From contig OZ010786.1 of assembly GCA_963932465.1 (NCBI GenBank), forward strand, positions 441,428,619 through 441,492,618: 64,000 nucleotides of DNA, written 5' to 3'. Positions within the stretch are counted from its first letter, which is position 1. Every line of letters starts with the position of its first letter. Position numbers and translations under genes: made by a program. This document shows, one piece after another, positions 11,942 through 23,500 of the stretch. The DNA is from Maratus speciosus (lineage: Eukaryota > Arthropoda > Arachnida > Araneae > Salticidae). Under the pieces are notes generated by a model, which was given only the letters and a program-made list of their open reading frames with translations, was not told the DNA's origin and made no database searches.

Positions 11942-13568
11942 AAATGTACAGTACTTCTGATACAATATACATAGTTGCCAACCTCCCGATTTTTTGGATA
12001 CCAGTAAAATCTTACAAAAATGTTCTATTTATTTAATTGCGTAAATTGTGCGATTGCATACAGCAAGAATTTTTGAATAAAAATATTTGTATGAAAAAAA
12101 TCGGGAGGTTGGCAACTATGAATATAGTATCTGAAATCTTTTGTGTGTCCCTCTAAATGCTCTGCACTTCGTATTATACCTGAAGTAACTTATATTAAAC
12201 CTCAGCGACGTATATCAATTTCATTATATATGATATAGTTTAATTAAAATGCACCGCAAAAAATTCCCCCTCCTCGTATATCATTATGTAACGGTATTCT
12301 TTTGTGTGGCCCAGTAAATGAATAATAACTATTCTTTGCGCCACATATTATACGGAATGCATATTTTAGTGCACTACATAAATGCATATAAACCTTTGTT
12401 ATGTTTGGATGCGTGTAATATAATTAAAAATCATTTGAAACGATTTTTTCCCATTGGCCGTAATGTAACGGAATACTTTTGACTGCCCCTGTAGATGAAC
12501 TAAACATGTTACAAACTTCATTTGAAATATATTCGTTCTAGGGTAAATGTCAATAACATTCAAAAATTTCAAAGCAATCCGAGAATATTTACGAGAGTTA
12601 GAGCCCGGACAGACAAACCGAAGTCATAAACACTTTTCAACTTTGTTGGAAAGTGTTAAAAATGGATAAATTTTGAACGTGAGTTATTTTTTGCTGTTGT
12701 TTCTTAATCTGCAGAGCATCTCTTTCCAAATTTTAGGTAACTCCATGAAGGGTGAATCATTGCATATATTTTCAATGCGTAAAAAGATCTCTATTGATTC
12801 TCGGATAATGAATGACAAATAAAATCTTGATGGATAAATTTTCTTAAATCTTAATTTTCTTAATCTATTACTTCTTAAATCAATCTGTTTCACGCAGTGA
12901 TTCAGCCTCTATTGAGTTACCTAAAATTTGGAAAAAGATGCTCTGCAGAATAAGCAATAATAATTTAATATAATTCACGTTCACGAATATCCATTTTTAA
13001 CACTTTCCAACAAAGTTGAAAAGTGTTTATGAGTTCGATTTGTCTGTCCGTCTGGCCGTCTGTACGCAATCTAACTCTCGTAAATATAATCGGATAATTT
13101 TTGGATGTTATTGACGTTTACCATAGCACAATCCCTATTTCAAATGAAGTTTGTAGCATGTTTAGTTCATCTACAGGGACAGTCAAAAGTATTCCGCTAC
13201 ATTACGGCCAATGGGAAAAAATCGTTTCAAATGATTTGTAATGATGTTACACGCATCCAAACATAACAAAATTTATATGCATTTATGAAGTGCATTAAAA
13301 TATGCATTCTGTAAAATATGCGGTGCAAATAATAGGTATTATTCATTTGTAGGGTCACACAAAATAATTCCGTTACATAATGATATCGGGGCGGGAATTG
13401 TTCGCGGCGTATTTTAATTATGTTAAATTATTTCATATATAATGAAATTGATATAAGTCGCTGAGGTTTACTATACGTTATTTCATGTATAATACGAAGT
13501 GCATAGCATTTACAGGGACACACAAGAGATTTCAGATACTTATATTCTATCAGAAGTACTGTACATTT
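11942..13568. repeat. 1.6-kb palindrome built of ~170-bp degenerate repeats
   Basis: The left arm (11942 to about 12750) and right arm (about 12906-13568) are inverted copies over roughly 650 bp each, with a central spacer of ~155 bp. Matching blocks include AATGTACAGTACTTCTGATA, GTAATGTAACGGAATACTTT, ACACTTTCCAACAAAGTTG and TACCTAAAATTTGGAAA. Within each arm a ~160-180-bp unit recurs, marked by ACAGGGxCACACAAAAG/ATTCCGTTACAT. The left arm carries a MITE (11970-12120) absent from the right. No coding signal. Confidence 0.8.
11970..12120. mobile_element. 151-bp MITE, CATAGTTGCCAACCTCCCG ends
   Basis: Perfect inverted ends of at least 26 bp starting CATAGTTGCCAACCTCCCGA. AATATA occurs on both sides (11964-11969 and 12121-12126). 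The opposite arm of the surrounding palindrome has an uninterrupted version of this site (...GAATATAAGTATCTG in reverse), so insertion post-dates the palindrome. The 6-bp duplication does not identify a superfamily. Confidence 0.75.
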
Positions 13569-14300
13569 GCACTGATTGCTGGAAATGCATTTTCAATCAT
13601 TATATGTGCTTTTATGTTTCACTATATTTATGGTGTGTATAAATGCTATAATTTATATAGGGCTACACAAAAGAATTCATAAGGGTTACTGGGTATGAGC
13701 GCAATTTGCTTAACCCTTTCTGGCGCGGAGTAATTCTGTTTCTAAACTGTTGAAATAATGGACTGAAACCAGAATTTATAAACGAATTTATTAGAAAATA
13801 CCAACTTGCTTATTTTGACGTAAATTAGAAAAGGAAAATTTTAATTAAATATTCTTGGTGCCATTTGTAAGTTTTGGAATTAAAATTAAGCGTCCTTTTT
13901 TAAGGACACTGCCCTCGAAGGGGTTACAGGTGGTTTTTAAATGAGTTATGCATTTTTACGCTGAACTGCATTTAGTTTATTAAGAAATGCTTGTAGAATA
14001 GAGATAAAATGATATACAGGGTCACGCGAAGAATTGGAAACATGCCGTCTATGGATGATAATTTCTGGAAATGATTTCAGTAGTTTTAAGAGTGTTTTAG
14101 TTTGAATTAAATTTGAGAAAAATAATGGCGTGTAATAAAGGTAGTAGGTAAACTACAGGGCTGTAAAAAAGTATTCAAGTATGTTTCCATCTATTAGTAT
14201 AAATTGCTGAATGAGAAATTTCAACCTGTTATGCGTTTTCTTGCTAAACTAAATTTTCCCATTATAACGTACAGATCAAATACAGGACTGTTCAAAAGGT
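13569..14300. repeat. Further degenerate copies of the ~170-bp unit and a TTAACCC MITE
   Basis: Outside the palindrome, unit headers continue at about 13658 (AGGGCTACACAAAAGAATTC), 14017, 14155 and 14280. At 13711-13928 a ~215-bp MITE runs from TTAACCCTTTCTGGCGCGG to GCCCTCGAAGGGGTTA. Its relatives are at 26455-26655 and, truncated, at 24412-24513. Confidence 0.5.
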
Positions 14301-16059
14301 AACTGCTGAAATCAATTTTTTTAAATGTTTACTTAGTTATCTTACTTACCTTATTTCCCTAAGTAACGAAGTTTCGTTAAAGCTTTCAGGGAGTGTTGGA
14401 AAGGGTTTCATAATCTATGACGTACGCATTTTTCTTTCTTGTTTATTATTGCACTTCATTTCGTTATGCATGAACATCTCGTGATTTTTGTTTACCCGTT
14501 TTCAATTAAAAGTTTTTTGCGAAAATATTAGTATCACTATAGGTCTTGAAAATGTTGCCGTCTGAGCAAAGAAACATGTCGATCTGAATAAAGGTATTTA
14601 TTTGCCTGGAATGTGTTTCTTTTATCCCTTTTAGCAATTAATTATCTTGGTTTGATTCCATTTTCTAATCGTATTTCTGGTGTATACATTGGAATTTTAA
14701 TAAATTTGTTTAGAATAGAATGAAACTGCATACTTAGCATTTGCATTCAATTATCTGCTTACTCGTTTCAAATAGAAAATTTTATTTTCTTGGATATCTG
14801 ATTTTAGTTTTCATTAAAAAGTTAATCCGTAGATATAGCTATAAACATTCTTTACTCAAACTGTATAAAGTTACTTTGGTACTGAATAAGGAAAATCTAA
14901 GAGCTGTGTGTACAGTCGTGGAAAAAAAAAACACCCCCTACTAACTCTGCAGCAAATTATTGTAGAAGAAAGTTACTGGTACCAATCTATTGGAATTAAA
15001 GTCTACTTTTAAATTATGTATATAAAATTGGCTTAGGGGGGCATCTACATATCAAATCGAACCCAAACTTTTTTTTTCAATACCAATACCCAAGTTTGAC
15101 ACTATAATTAAATTCTACGCCCTTCAATTAGCCTTAAAACAGATGCTTGCGAAGGACTGAAAGCATCGTCACCATGCGCAGATTTAATCATTTATACATT
15201 TCTGTGGTCGATTTTACCAATTTAAAACAAAATTAGATGTACGTTCATTGTGTCTTTTATTTATTTATTTTTGCGATTACAATGACGCACACACACGCTT
15301 TTGGGAAATGAACGCTACCAAGTCGAAAGTTCACATAATTGAATGCAATCACTAACTACGCATGGAGTTCGTTGACAGGTCATCCCGACGGTCTTGCAGG
15401 GGCGCCGTCTGTGCTTTTTTACGAGCGAGTGTCCTAGAATGTTTTGAATGCATTGTGTATATTACTTAGCATTACATAAAAAAATCTTATATTTAAAGAA
15501 TATATTTGCAATTTACAAATCAAACTGAAATGTTTATTAACATAGATTACGGCGCATTACATAAACATTCTGGTACCCATAATAATATATTTTTAGTTTA
15601 CAAATCAAACAGAAATTCTCTGTTGAAACGAAACTATACGGGCTACGGCATTTTGAGTAACTTTCTATAAATCTGCATCCAAAATAAGAATCTCCCTTCA
15701 CTTTAAAGTTTTTTTGAAAGCTTGTGTAAAACATAAAAACAATTATAAGTGATTTTATGTGAAACATTGATTCGAAAACTCATTAGAACCGATGCTTTAT
15801 TGCTTTATGAGCAGGTTCTAGTTACATCGTAACTATTATTATCTTTATGAAAAAAAGTACTATCACCAAAAATATATAGGATAACTATTTAGCGGAAAAG
15901 CCTTCAGTTTAAATCTATATGTATAATACGTTTTAATTTAACTGGGATTTGGATTAATTTTGAATTTTTCAAACCATTTTATCCCAAATAAATTAATTAA
16001 ATGAATTCGTATTTAGCTATGTTCATGTTAATATAATATATTTCAATTCGAAGCCCTTC
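14301..16059. other. Non-coding AT-rich stretch
   Basis: No supportable gene. About 14690-14815 resembles the 3' part of the dispersed repeat listed at 24700-25160. ACAGTCGTGGAAAAAAAAAA at about 14912 looks like a Tc1-type end without a visible partner. Confidence 0.4.
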
Positions 16060-16640
16060 GCTTTAAAATTCAATTTATTTAAAAACATAATACTAGAAAC
16101 ACTGCCTCATAAATTATTTATTTCTTTAAAAGCTAAATTTGTATAAGGATATAAAGTTTTCCACATCGTTTTTTTATTTTTTTTTTCTCCCAAAATAAAC
16201 AGATGTATTGTAAATGAACAACACTTTCTAGATACACTAAATAATTTATTTTCTGAGATAAACTTGTAGCTTTCAGAAGAAAAAAAAAGTTGAAAACCCC
16301 ATTAATTTAAGCAGCTTTATTCCCTTTTAAATTAAATTTTCGAATCTTGTTTTCGCGGAATAAAACTATTTCTAAACAATTTTTTAAATAGAATTTGCAG
16401 ATTTTTTTACAATTGTATTAAATAAGTAACAATTCATTAGTAAAGAAAAAAAATTCGGAAAAGCATAAGAAAAATGCAGAAAAATTTCCAATTTTATGAC
16501 ATAAATAAATTATTCTAACTTTTAGATAACTATATTATTTCATATAGAATTATTCCTAATTTTTCCTTTAGCACATTTTGCCTCATTAGTGTGCATTTCA
16601 CAAATTTCTATTTTATTCAGAAATTCTGAAAGTAATTTTT
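16060..16640 (+). repeat. Dispersed ~480-bp repeat, copy b
   Basis: Contains CTGCCTCATAAATTATTTAT, TCTTTAAAAGCTAAATTTG, AATAAACAGATGTATTGTAA and TTAATTTAAGCAGCTTTATT in the order seen in copies a, c and d. Confidence 0.6.
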
Positions 16641-16847
16641 ATCTAATCGCAAAAATTTCGTGATTGCATATAGTAAAAATTCTTCTTCCGAAATTCCAGA
16701 AATACCCTTCTAACTACATACGGTCAAATGTATCAAAAACTTGTCCATTACACCAGCTTTCGAACGAGCCCTCTATAGACCGTGTCTGCATTTCACTTCA
16801 GGCGAAATTTAACCTTTTGTACCGCCTGAGCTCTGACACAAAACAGG

Positions 16848-17010
16848 GTTCGCATGCTATTAAGCCACGCCCTATTTTATTAGGACTCCACCACCTGTAT
16901 TATTATAAAGATCCTTTTCTTCACGATTCATTAGATAGAAGATAGTTTTATGTGACTGGTGGTGGAGTCCTTACAAAATGGGGCGTGGCTTAATAGCGTG
17001 CGAATCCTGA
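16848..17010. repeat. Short hairpin, ~50-bp arms
   Basis: GTTCGCATGCTATTAAGCCA...GGACTCCACCACCTG is mirrored by CTGGTGGTGGAGTCC...GGCTTAATAGCGTGCGAATC around a ~60-bp loop. It could be a small foldback MITE. Confidence 0.7.
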
Positions 17011-17052
17011 AAAATACAGATTGCAGAAAGCAGATTATTTTAAACGTATGTA

Positions 17053-18059
17053 CAGTCCCCTAGATTTCGACACCAGCTTTTTATAAAAGATTTCTTTGAC
17101 TTGTTTAATACAGTGTTGCCAGATAGTCAAAAGTCAATTTCCCCAAAATTCCTGAAATTTTCCCCAAATCAGTGTTTTTTTCCGTAAAAGTCCCCAACTC
17201 AGTTTTTACCCAAAAAGGGAATTTTTAAATTTTCAATTTATCACTATAAAAAATATCTAAGTAATTTAAGCTAAAAAATTTCCCCCAAATCAAGCCTTTT
17301 TTTGAAAAAAATTCCCATTTACAAAAAACAAACTTTTAAACTGGGCTGAATGCATATTCTGTAGCTACATGAGAATGAGAGATATTTTGCAATGACAAGT
17401 TATTTCATGTTTGTTTAAAAGTATTGTCTAACAATGTCGGACTATTGTTACATTAGCTCCATAGCTTTAGATAATCTTTTATCAATTGGGATTTGAATGA
17501 ATCCGAGATGGTACGCTGTTTTAATTTTTTTGTCATCCCTATACTGAAGTACATAAGCATAATGCAAAGTATTTTCGCTGTATCAATCGATGTGCTTTTG
17601 CATATCATAAGAGAAAAATATCTGCTTTCCACATATTTAAGTTAAAATTTTTTCAAAGTACGGCGTAGGAATTTTTCGTTAAAGTCCTGCAGATTTAAGA
17701 CTTTAGAGTCTCATGTATCTGTAATATGTGTAAACTATAATGTAGTAAACAATGAACACGACCACATCCAAGAGAATAATGATTGATATTTCCGATTTCT
17801 GGATTGTATTTTCGTTTTTCAAATCAAAATTGAGTTCGAGACTGATCCAATTTTTCTACAGGACTAAAAGAAATTAAAAATTCCCCAAGTTTTTCCCCAA
17901 AATTTTTGTAGTCCCCAAAAGTTTCCCCACGAACTACTTGTCCCCAAAAAATTCCCCTAGAGGTTCAAAATTCCCCAATCTGGCAACACTGGTTTAATAT
18001 CAGAAAAATAAAGCGTAAAAAACTCTTACAAATTATTGGTAGCAAAATTCAAGGGACTG
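17053..18059. mobile_element. TA-flanked MITE split by a hAT MITE
   Basis: Ends CAGTCCCCTAGATTTCGACA and AAAATTCAAGGGACTG are inverted partners flanked by TA (17051-17052, 18060-18061), a Tc1/mariner-type target. Without the nested hAT insertion the element is only about 120 bp. Confidence 0.6.
17111..17991. mobile_element. Non-autonomous hAT element, CAGTGTTGCCAGAT ends
   Basis: Inverted ends CAGTGTTGCCAGAT. A perfect 8-bp duplication GTTTAATA lies at 17103-17110 and 17992-17999, the hAT hallmark. Subterminal regions are packed with TTCCCC motifs (CAATTTCCCCAAAATTCC, GTTTTTCCCCAAAATTTTTG), possible transposase-binding repeats. No coding. A partial reverse copy is at 63030-63340. Confidence 0.85.
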
Positions 18060-18061
18060 TA

Positions 18062-19007
18062 AAACACGCTAAAAGAAAATCCGCCTTCGGCAGCCGCCAT
18101 TTTTGTGTCAGCGATCATATTACGTCACTGAAATCAGCGGTCGTTGAGAAAAAAGAGATTCGCGAGCTGACATGGTCGACCCTGATTTCAGTTTAATGTC
18201 TGCCTTCAGCTTGTTCTCTTGTCCGGTCTTAGAAGTTTTGAAGCTAAACAATAAAAGTAGCACTTGTATTAATTTTGCAAACAAAATGGAAACAAAAGAA
18301 TTATGACGTATCCCGCAAGTTTCACGAAGGAATATTTAAAGTGAAAATACGAGTGACGTATCTTACGTCTACGATTAAAGTACGCATGTTGAAGGATATG
18401 TGAAACTTACAGCCGTTGTTGAAATTGGTCGCCCATTTACCGTATCCATGCCCTTTCCCGCTTACGAATTAAAACGCTGCCATCGAAATACTCAAGGCCA
18501 GAAGACACGAATTGTGAAGTCATGGAATTCACACCGGAAAATTTTGAATAGCAATTTTATTTTATTTTATTTGTGGATTATCCATCATCTTATAAATCAA
18601 TAATAACTATTTAAACTTACTCGTGAGAATATAGAATCCCCCAATAAAAAATCAGCAAGATTTGGCAACACTGTCGCATTCCGTATCTGGCTGAATTCTT
18701 TTTAGGGATTCGGAATTCTCACCATTAAGTTTAAATAGTTGTTATTGTTTTTAAGATAATAGATATTCAAAAAGAAAAGAAAAGAAAAGAAAATTAATTG
18801 TGTTTCAAAAATTTCCGGTGTGAATTTCAACACTAGTGAGAAGTCGGTCGATTAGTGATGACGTCACAGCTCATGTCCTCTGGCCTTGGAGCATTTCGGT
18901 GGCAGCGATTGAAACCACAATAACTGTCAGCAAAAGCTTATCCACCAGTTTTACTATTGCAGGGCTTCCACGGCGGCTGTTTTTTAATTCTATCGCGCAC
19001 AACTTTC
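18062..19007. other. Inner part of the 2.9-kb foldback
   Basis: Inner arms and spacer of the foldback. The spacer contains CAAGATTTGGCAACACTG, a hAT-type end fragment at about 18656-18673. An (AAAAG)n microsatellite lies at 18772-18792. No gene seen. Confidence 0.5.
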
Positions 19008-19202
19008 TTAACCCTAGATCTACCGGGAATTTTATTCAAGTTTTAATAAAACGTTCTACACCAGAATTTTTATTTAAAACTATTTAACTTATTTTTGTCT
19101 GGTTTATATACTTAGTTTATTTTAAAGAAATTTCTGGTTTGAAGGAATATTTTGTATGTACCTGTCGGGTCCAATGGACCCGTCTGGTAGACGGAGGGTT
19201 AA
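19008..19202. mobile_element. 195-bp piggyBac-type MITE (TTAACCCTAGATCTACC)
   Basis: TTAACCCTAGATCTACCGGG at the left and GTCTGGTAGACGGAGGGTTAA at the right, TTAA-flanked. The left half (GAATTTTATTCAAGTTTTAA ... TTTAAAACTATTTAACTTA) matches, in reverse, the right half of the MITE at 54070-54775. The two are related families. Confidence 0.7.
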
Positions 19203-19602
19203 AACAAAAATCTTTGATATAGAGTTTGACAACATTTCCAAGAAGAGATATACTATACAAAACTTTAAAAAAAATAGTGCTGTGAAAAGAATAGAAAAAT
19301 AGTCACCTGTTCCAGTCCTGCTATTACCTCATCGAATCAGCTAGGACTCAGACAGGAAATTGAAATCAGTTTCGAATATCGCACATCGTCAGTCTCCTTT
19401 TTTCAACGAACGCGGATTTCAGCGACGCATTGTAAACGAAAGGCTAAATTTCTTCTGAAGTGGAATACCGAGACGGTTTACTGTGGGATCATTCGAAAGC
19501 TGGTGGAATGGACAAGATTTTGATATATTTGATCGATTGTAGCTAGAAGGGCATTTGTGGAATTGCCAGTTATAGAATTTCGCAACAATTTGTTTTTTCA
19601 CT

Positions 19603-21639
19603 TCGCCAGTGTTTCAGCGCTTTTAACTCGCCTTTAATTTCAGGTGTCCTTCAGAAAATATTAGTATCTTACAAGATTTTTTTTTTTTTTTTTTTTTAAA
19701 TATGAACTTATTTTGCGTGTAGGTTTTACAGAAAAATCACAAAATTTGGGGGTTTGTTTTCAGACTTGATGCATATTTGGCGCATATTCTTCTATCTACC
19801 ATAACTCGGAAACGGTTAGAGATAGGACATTAGGATTTTGTGGTGTTTTATGATCTATATAGGGGGCAATATCACAAAATACGAAAATTGCAGTCCGCAC
19901 AATAAAATGTCTATTCAATGTTAGATATTGCAATTTTCTTTTTTACATTCTAATAAAAATACTCTTAGAAGTATTTTCAAGACATATTATATTCATAATA
20001 ACACAAAAATAAAGTAGTTAAAAGACTTAAACTTTCAGATTGTCATTTTCCTGGCATGTCACACTGTGATGTGTGCAAAGTAAAAGGCTTTCTGCTATAC
20101 TGTACAAATATCTTTTTTCTAGTTTTTTTTAAATTTCTAATTATTAATTATATCTTATATAACTCATATATGAGGAATGTAACAATTTCTGTACCTCACA
20201 AATAATTTTCCATAATTAAAATATGATTGTCACTGAAAATGAATGTCATTTTCCTGGCCTGCTCATTTAATTCTTTATGAGGTATAAAGATGGCGCTGCA
20301 GAGTAATTCTTCTTGTTCTTGACATAGTTCAAGTCAGAAGTAGTAAAATCATTGCTACCAGCAAGATCTTTTAGATATTTCTTTGAAAATACTGTGTTTT
20401 AAAGGCTTTATAAAAGTTGAGTAGTCTTTTATTATCTCATTTTCCTGGCTTCAGTAATTTACAAATAAAACTTAACATTACACTGAATTTGAGATACTAT
20501 AAAGGAAACATGTTCCTTTAAACGAAATTAAAATGTCAGATATTAAAAAAAAAACAAGAATATGAAAAATGTTTTAGAATGAAATTGTCATTATCCTGTC
20601 GGTTACTATCCTGGCATATATATGACAAGAAAATGACATATTATTATAATTACATAAAAACGAACTTAAGCTCTTCAAAGTTTAACAATTTTACGCGTAA
20701 ATTCCTTTATTCAGCTGCTCAAAAAACATTTTTAAAAGGATCAGAAGCTTTGAAACGATTTAAATTTTAAAAATCTCACATTTGGTGATATTCATCCATA
20801 GACTCTTATATGACCCCTTTCGTTTGGCAGCTTACGTCAAATTTACCCTGCATATGAACAACATTACAAAATATAAACTTGGATATAACATTCTCTTCGT
20901 GCTGGATGTCTTATTGACTTTTACGCTTTCTTCCTACCACTTAAATTTTATTGTAAATATTAAGTTATGTACTCGTCAAAATCTCACAATTAAACAAGGC
21001 AAAAATCTCTATTAAATTTTAGTGGTAGAAAAAAAGCGTAAAAGTTGGCAGCTGTGCTTATTGGTATCTTTCATAATTGAAGTCCAGCAAAAGTATATTA
21101 ATCTCTAATTTGACTAACCAAAATTGCCTAATTTAACTAAGAAACTTTAGTCATTATCTAACTCTAAAAGATCTATACGGATTTTTTTTATTAATTACTT
21201 GAACATAATGTATTTTGCTTAAATGATCACTTTCTGTTTTTAAATGGAGTATTTTATCTATGTATATTTTAGAACTATAAGCATTTTTTTAAATAAAAAA
21301 ATGTAAACAAAGCCTGGGTGTAAATACCTCACAAAAGGTTAAATGGATAAAAAGTGTTTACGATTTGGCTGTTTTAATCACGAAAAAAACCCATATTTTT
21401 TATTTTATTTTTTTTTTAATAATTTTTCTGAAACGTTCGTGATTTTTTCTGTTTTAATTCATATTTTTTTCTTGATTTTTTCCTATAATACATACAAATC
21501 AAAATTATTTTTTTTAACTAGTGTGAAAACTAAAAATTTTCAAAACCGACGTGCCGCTACTTTTTACCTCAACAAAACAAAACAAACATAATGAATAAAA
21601 TATCATTAAATGCAATAACAAAACGTTTCGCAAACTTAA
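19603..21639. other. Non-coding stretch with spaced CATTTTCCTGGC motifs
   Basis: TCATTTTCCTGGC or a close variant occurs at about 20043, 20248, 20437 and 20588 at intervals of 145-205 bp, suggesting a degenerate tandem repeat. No gene supported. Confidence 0.4.
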
Positions 21640-22065
21640 AATTTAATTTACTTATATTATCCGTACACTAGATACAAATGCCTCATAAATTATTTATTTC
21701 TTTAAAAGCTAAATTTACATAAGGAAACAAAGATTTCAATTTCGTTTTATCCCAAAAAGTACAGACATACTGTAAAGGAACAGCACTTCCGAAACATACT
21801 GAATAATTAATTTTCAGAGATAAACATGTAGCTTTTAAGGAAAAAGTTTAAAAAGTCCATTAATTTAAATAGCTTTATTCTTTGTTAAATTACATTTTCC
21901 AATTTTGCTTCCGTAAAGTAAAGCTATTTCTAAACAGTTTATTTAGATATAAAGTATAAGCTTTAAATTTTCTTCTTGTATTAAATTGGAAATATCCGAT
22001 TTAAAAAGAAGTGGTTAACTGTAACAGGGAATTCTATTTTCTTCAATATCTCATTTCAGTTTTAA
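21640..22065 (+). repeat. Dispersed ~480-bp repeat, copy c
   Basis: CACTAGATACAAATGCCTCA, TAAATTATTTATTTCTTTAA, GACATACTGTAAAGGAACAG and TAATTTAAATAGCTTTATTC in the same order as the other copies. Confidence 0.65.
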
Positions 22066-22109
22066 ATAACAATTCAGTTGATCGATTGAGGTGTAAACAC
22101 CGATGCAAA

Positions 22110-23500
22110 AAATTAGGAAAGTACTTGTGCGAAGTAAAAAAAAACAACAACTAGAAAGCAGGAATTCTGATTTTTTAGTGCCCCCCCCCCCTCCCCGATG
22201 AAAGAAAAATGTAAATATAGATAGTGCAAAACATATAGACTTAAGACTTAAAATACATGCTTTTATTTTATATAAAATGACGTCCTTTGCATCTGCTGAA
22301 AAATTCCACATTAACGATCCAGTCTTAACCCTTTAGTGCGCAGCTTTGCATATATGCAAACAACAGTGTTTTGAACTTAATACATTTTTTTATTTGTATA
22401 TACCTAATTCACACTGTAAAATAAAAATAGCAATATCTGCTTTAATTAATAACAGACATTCCGTATTTAAATAAAGCGAAATTAACCATTGAAACTTTCT
22501 GGTGTAAAGCCAGATTCTCTGAACTACGTAATTTTCAGAAAGTATTCTATTTTGGGAATTAAAGGGTTAAAGGTTAAGTTTTATAAAATAAATATTTATA
22601 TAAAATAAGGTATTTGGAGACATACTTCTTAAAATATTTACTAATTTGCTATATTTTAGCGTAAAACAGCCAGACAACAGTAGTTTTTACTTGTATTGCA
22701 GATGTGCAACAGAAGAAAAGTTTGACGCATTTATTATATGAAAAATGCATCTCTGATTTGTTACATTATTTTTCCTGTGTAATAAATCTTTCAGAGAATC
22801 ATATATAATTATTTCGAAACAAAATAAAAAATCGCGCATTTAAGGGTTAAACAACATCTATAGAAAAGTATGGATAGGACGTCGCTATTGCGGAATAATA
22901 TACAAAGTCAGCAAAAAGCGATGTCTTCATTTAAGAAACACGATAAAGAAATCGGGTATCTAATGATTCATATGCTTTCATATGTTTGTAACATTAATAT
23001 GGGTACTGAAAATTAAATATAATTTATAATAGTTCCCCGTTTTATCAGAAATCATTGATTTATATTCTTTGAAAATTCGGAAAATGTTATTGTACGCGGA
23101 TTAATAACATTTCATTATTTCAGCTTTTTGATAGGAATTAAGTAAATGCGGAGAAAATAAGTCACACAAATGTTCTTTAAATTAAATTTTTATAGCAGAC
23201 GATATTCTTGGCATAGTACGTAATTTACTAAATTTTTTTTTCAGTTTTTATGAGAAAATGGCAACAAAAAGATAGAGTAATCGATTATTTTCCTTTTACT
23301 ATCTACTGTAATATACTACTTCAGTTGCCACCGTTACAGAAATGCCGTTAAAAACTACACACATTATAATATTTGAAAAATAAATTGAGATGCAGTTTTC
23401 AAACAAATTGCATTTAAAAGTCCACTTTTTTCGCTATACGATGGTGTAAAATTGAAAATGTGCGGTATTTAGAAGCTTAATTAAATTTAAAAAATCAAAA
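22110..23500 (+). repeat. Dispersed repeat X, copy 1
   Basis: Reverse-orientation homologue of about 32330-34260. Shared blocks include GCTTTTATTTTATATAAAATGACGTC, given here as TTTTATTTTATATAAAATGA then CGTC, plus AACAACATCTATAGAAAA, TCAGAAATCATT, TTCGGAAAATGTTAT and AAATGCAATTTGTTTGAAAA (seen as its complement). It carries the MITE at 22325-22850, which copy 2 lacks, and lacks the pogo element of copy 2. Parts (TTTTACACCATCGTATAGCG) resemble the Helitron-like sequences at 45.5 and 61.5 kb. Confidence 0.75.
22325..22850. mobile_element. piggyBac-type MITE (TTAACCCTTTAGTGCGC)
   Basis: TTAACCCTTTAGTGCGCAGC on the left and CGCGCATTTAAGGGTTAA on the right. Copy 2 of the host repeat, reverse-complemented from about 32890-32915, reads CCAGTCTTAAACAACATC. 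That is a single TTAA where this copy has CCAGTC-TTAA...TTAA-ACAACATC. The unoccupied site gives direct support for TTAA duplication and for both boundaries. An internal AAAGGGTTAA at 22561-22570 may mark an older, shorter unit. Confidence 0.85.

Larger units (their letters stand above)
16684..19600. repeat. ~2.9-kb foldback repeat, arms split by later insertions
   Basis: 16685-16835 (AAATACCCTTCTAACTAC, TTACACCAGCTTTCGAA, CACTTCAGGCGAAATTTA) is the inverted counterpart of about 19430-19590. 18090-18215 (GAAATCAGCGGTCGTTGAG) pairs with about 19340-19440. 18455-18640 (GGCCAGAAGACACGA, TTCACACCGGAAA, CTATTTAAACTTACTCG) pairs with 18718-18900. Insertions at 17053-18059 and 19008-19202 interrupt the arms. 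Two short frames at the outer arms translate similarly, but only because the arms are homologous. Confidence 0.65.

Noticed and set aside
16664..19601. Two similar short proteins at 16664-16945 (plus) and 19419-19601 (minus)
   Set aside because: They are the two arms of one inverted repeat; the similarity is at DNA level and neither frame has a known domain.
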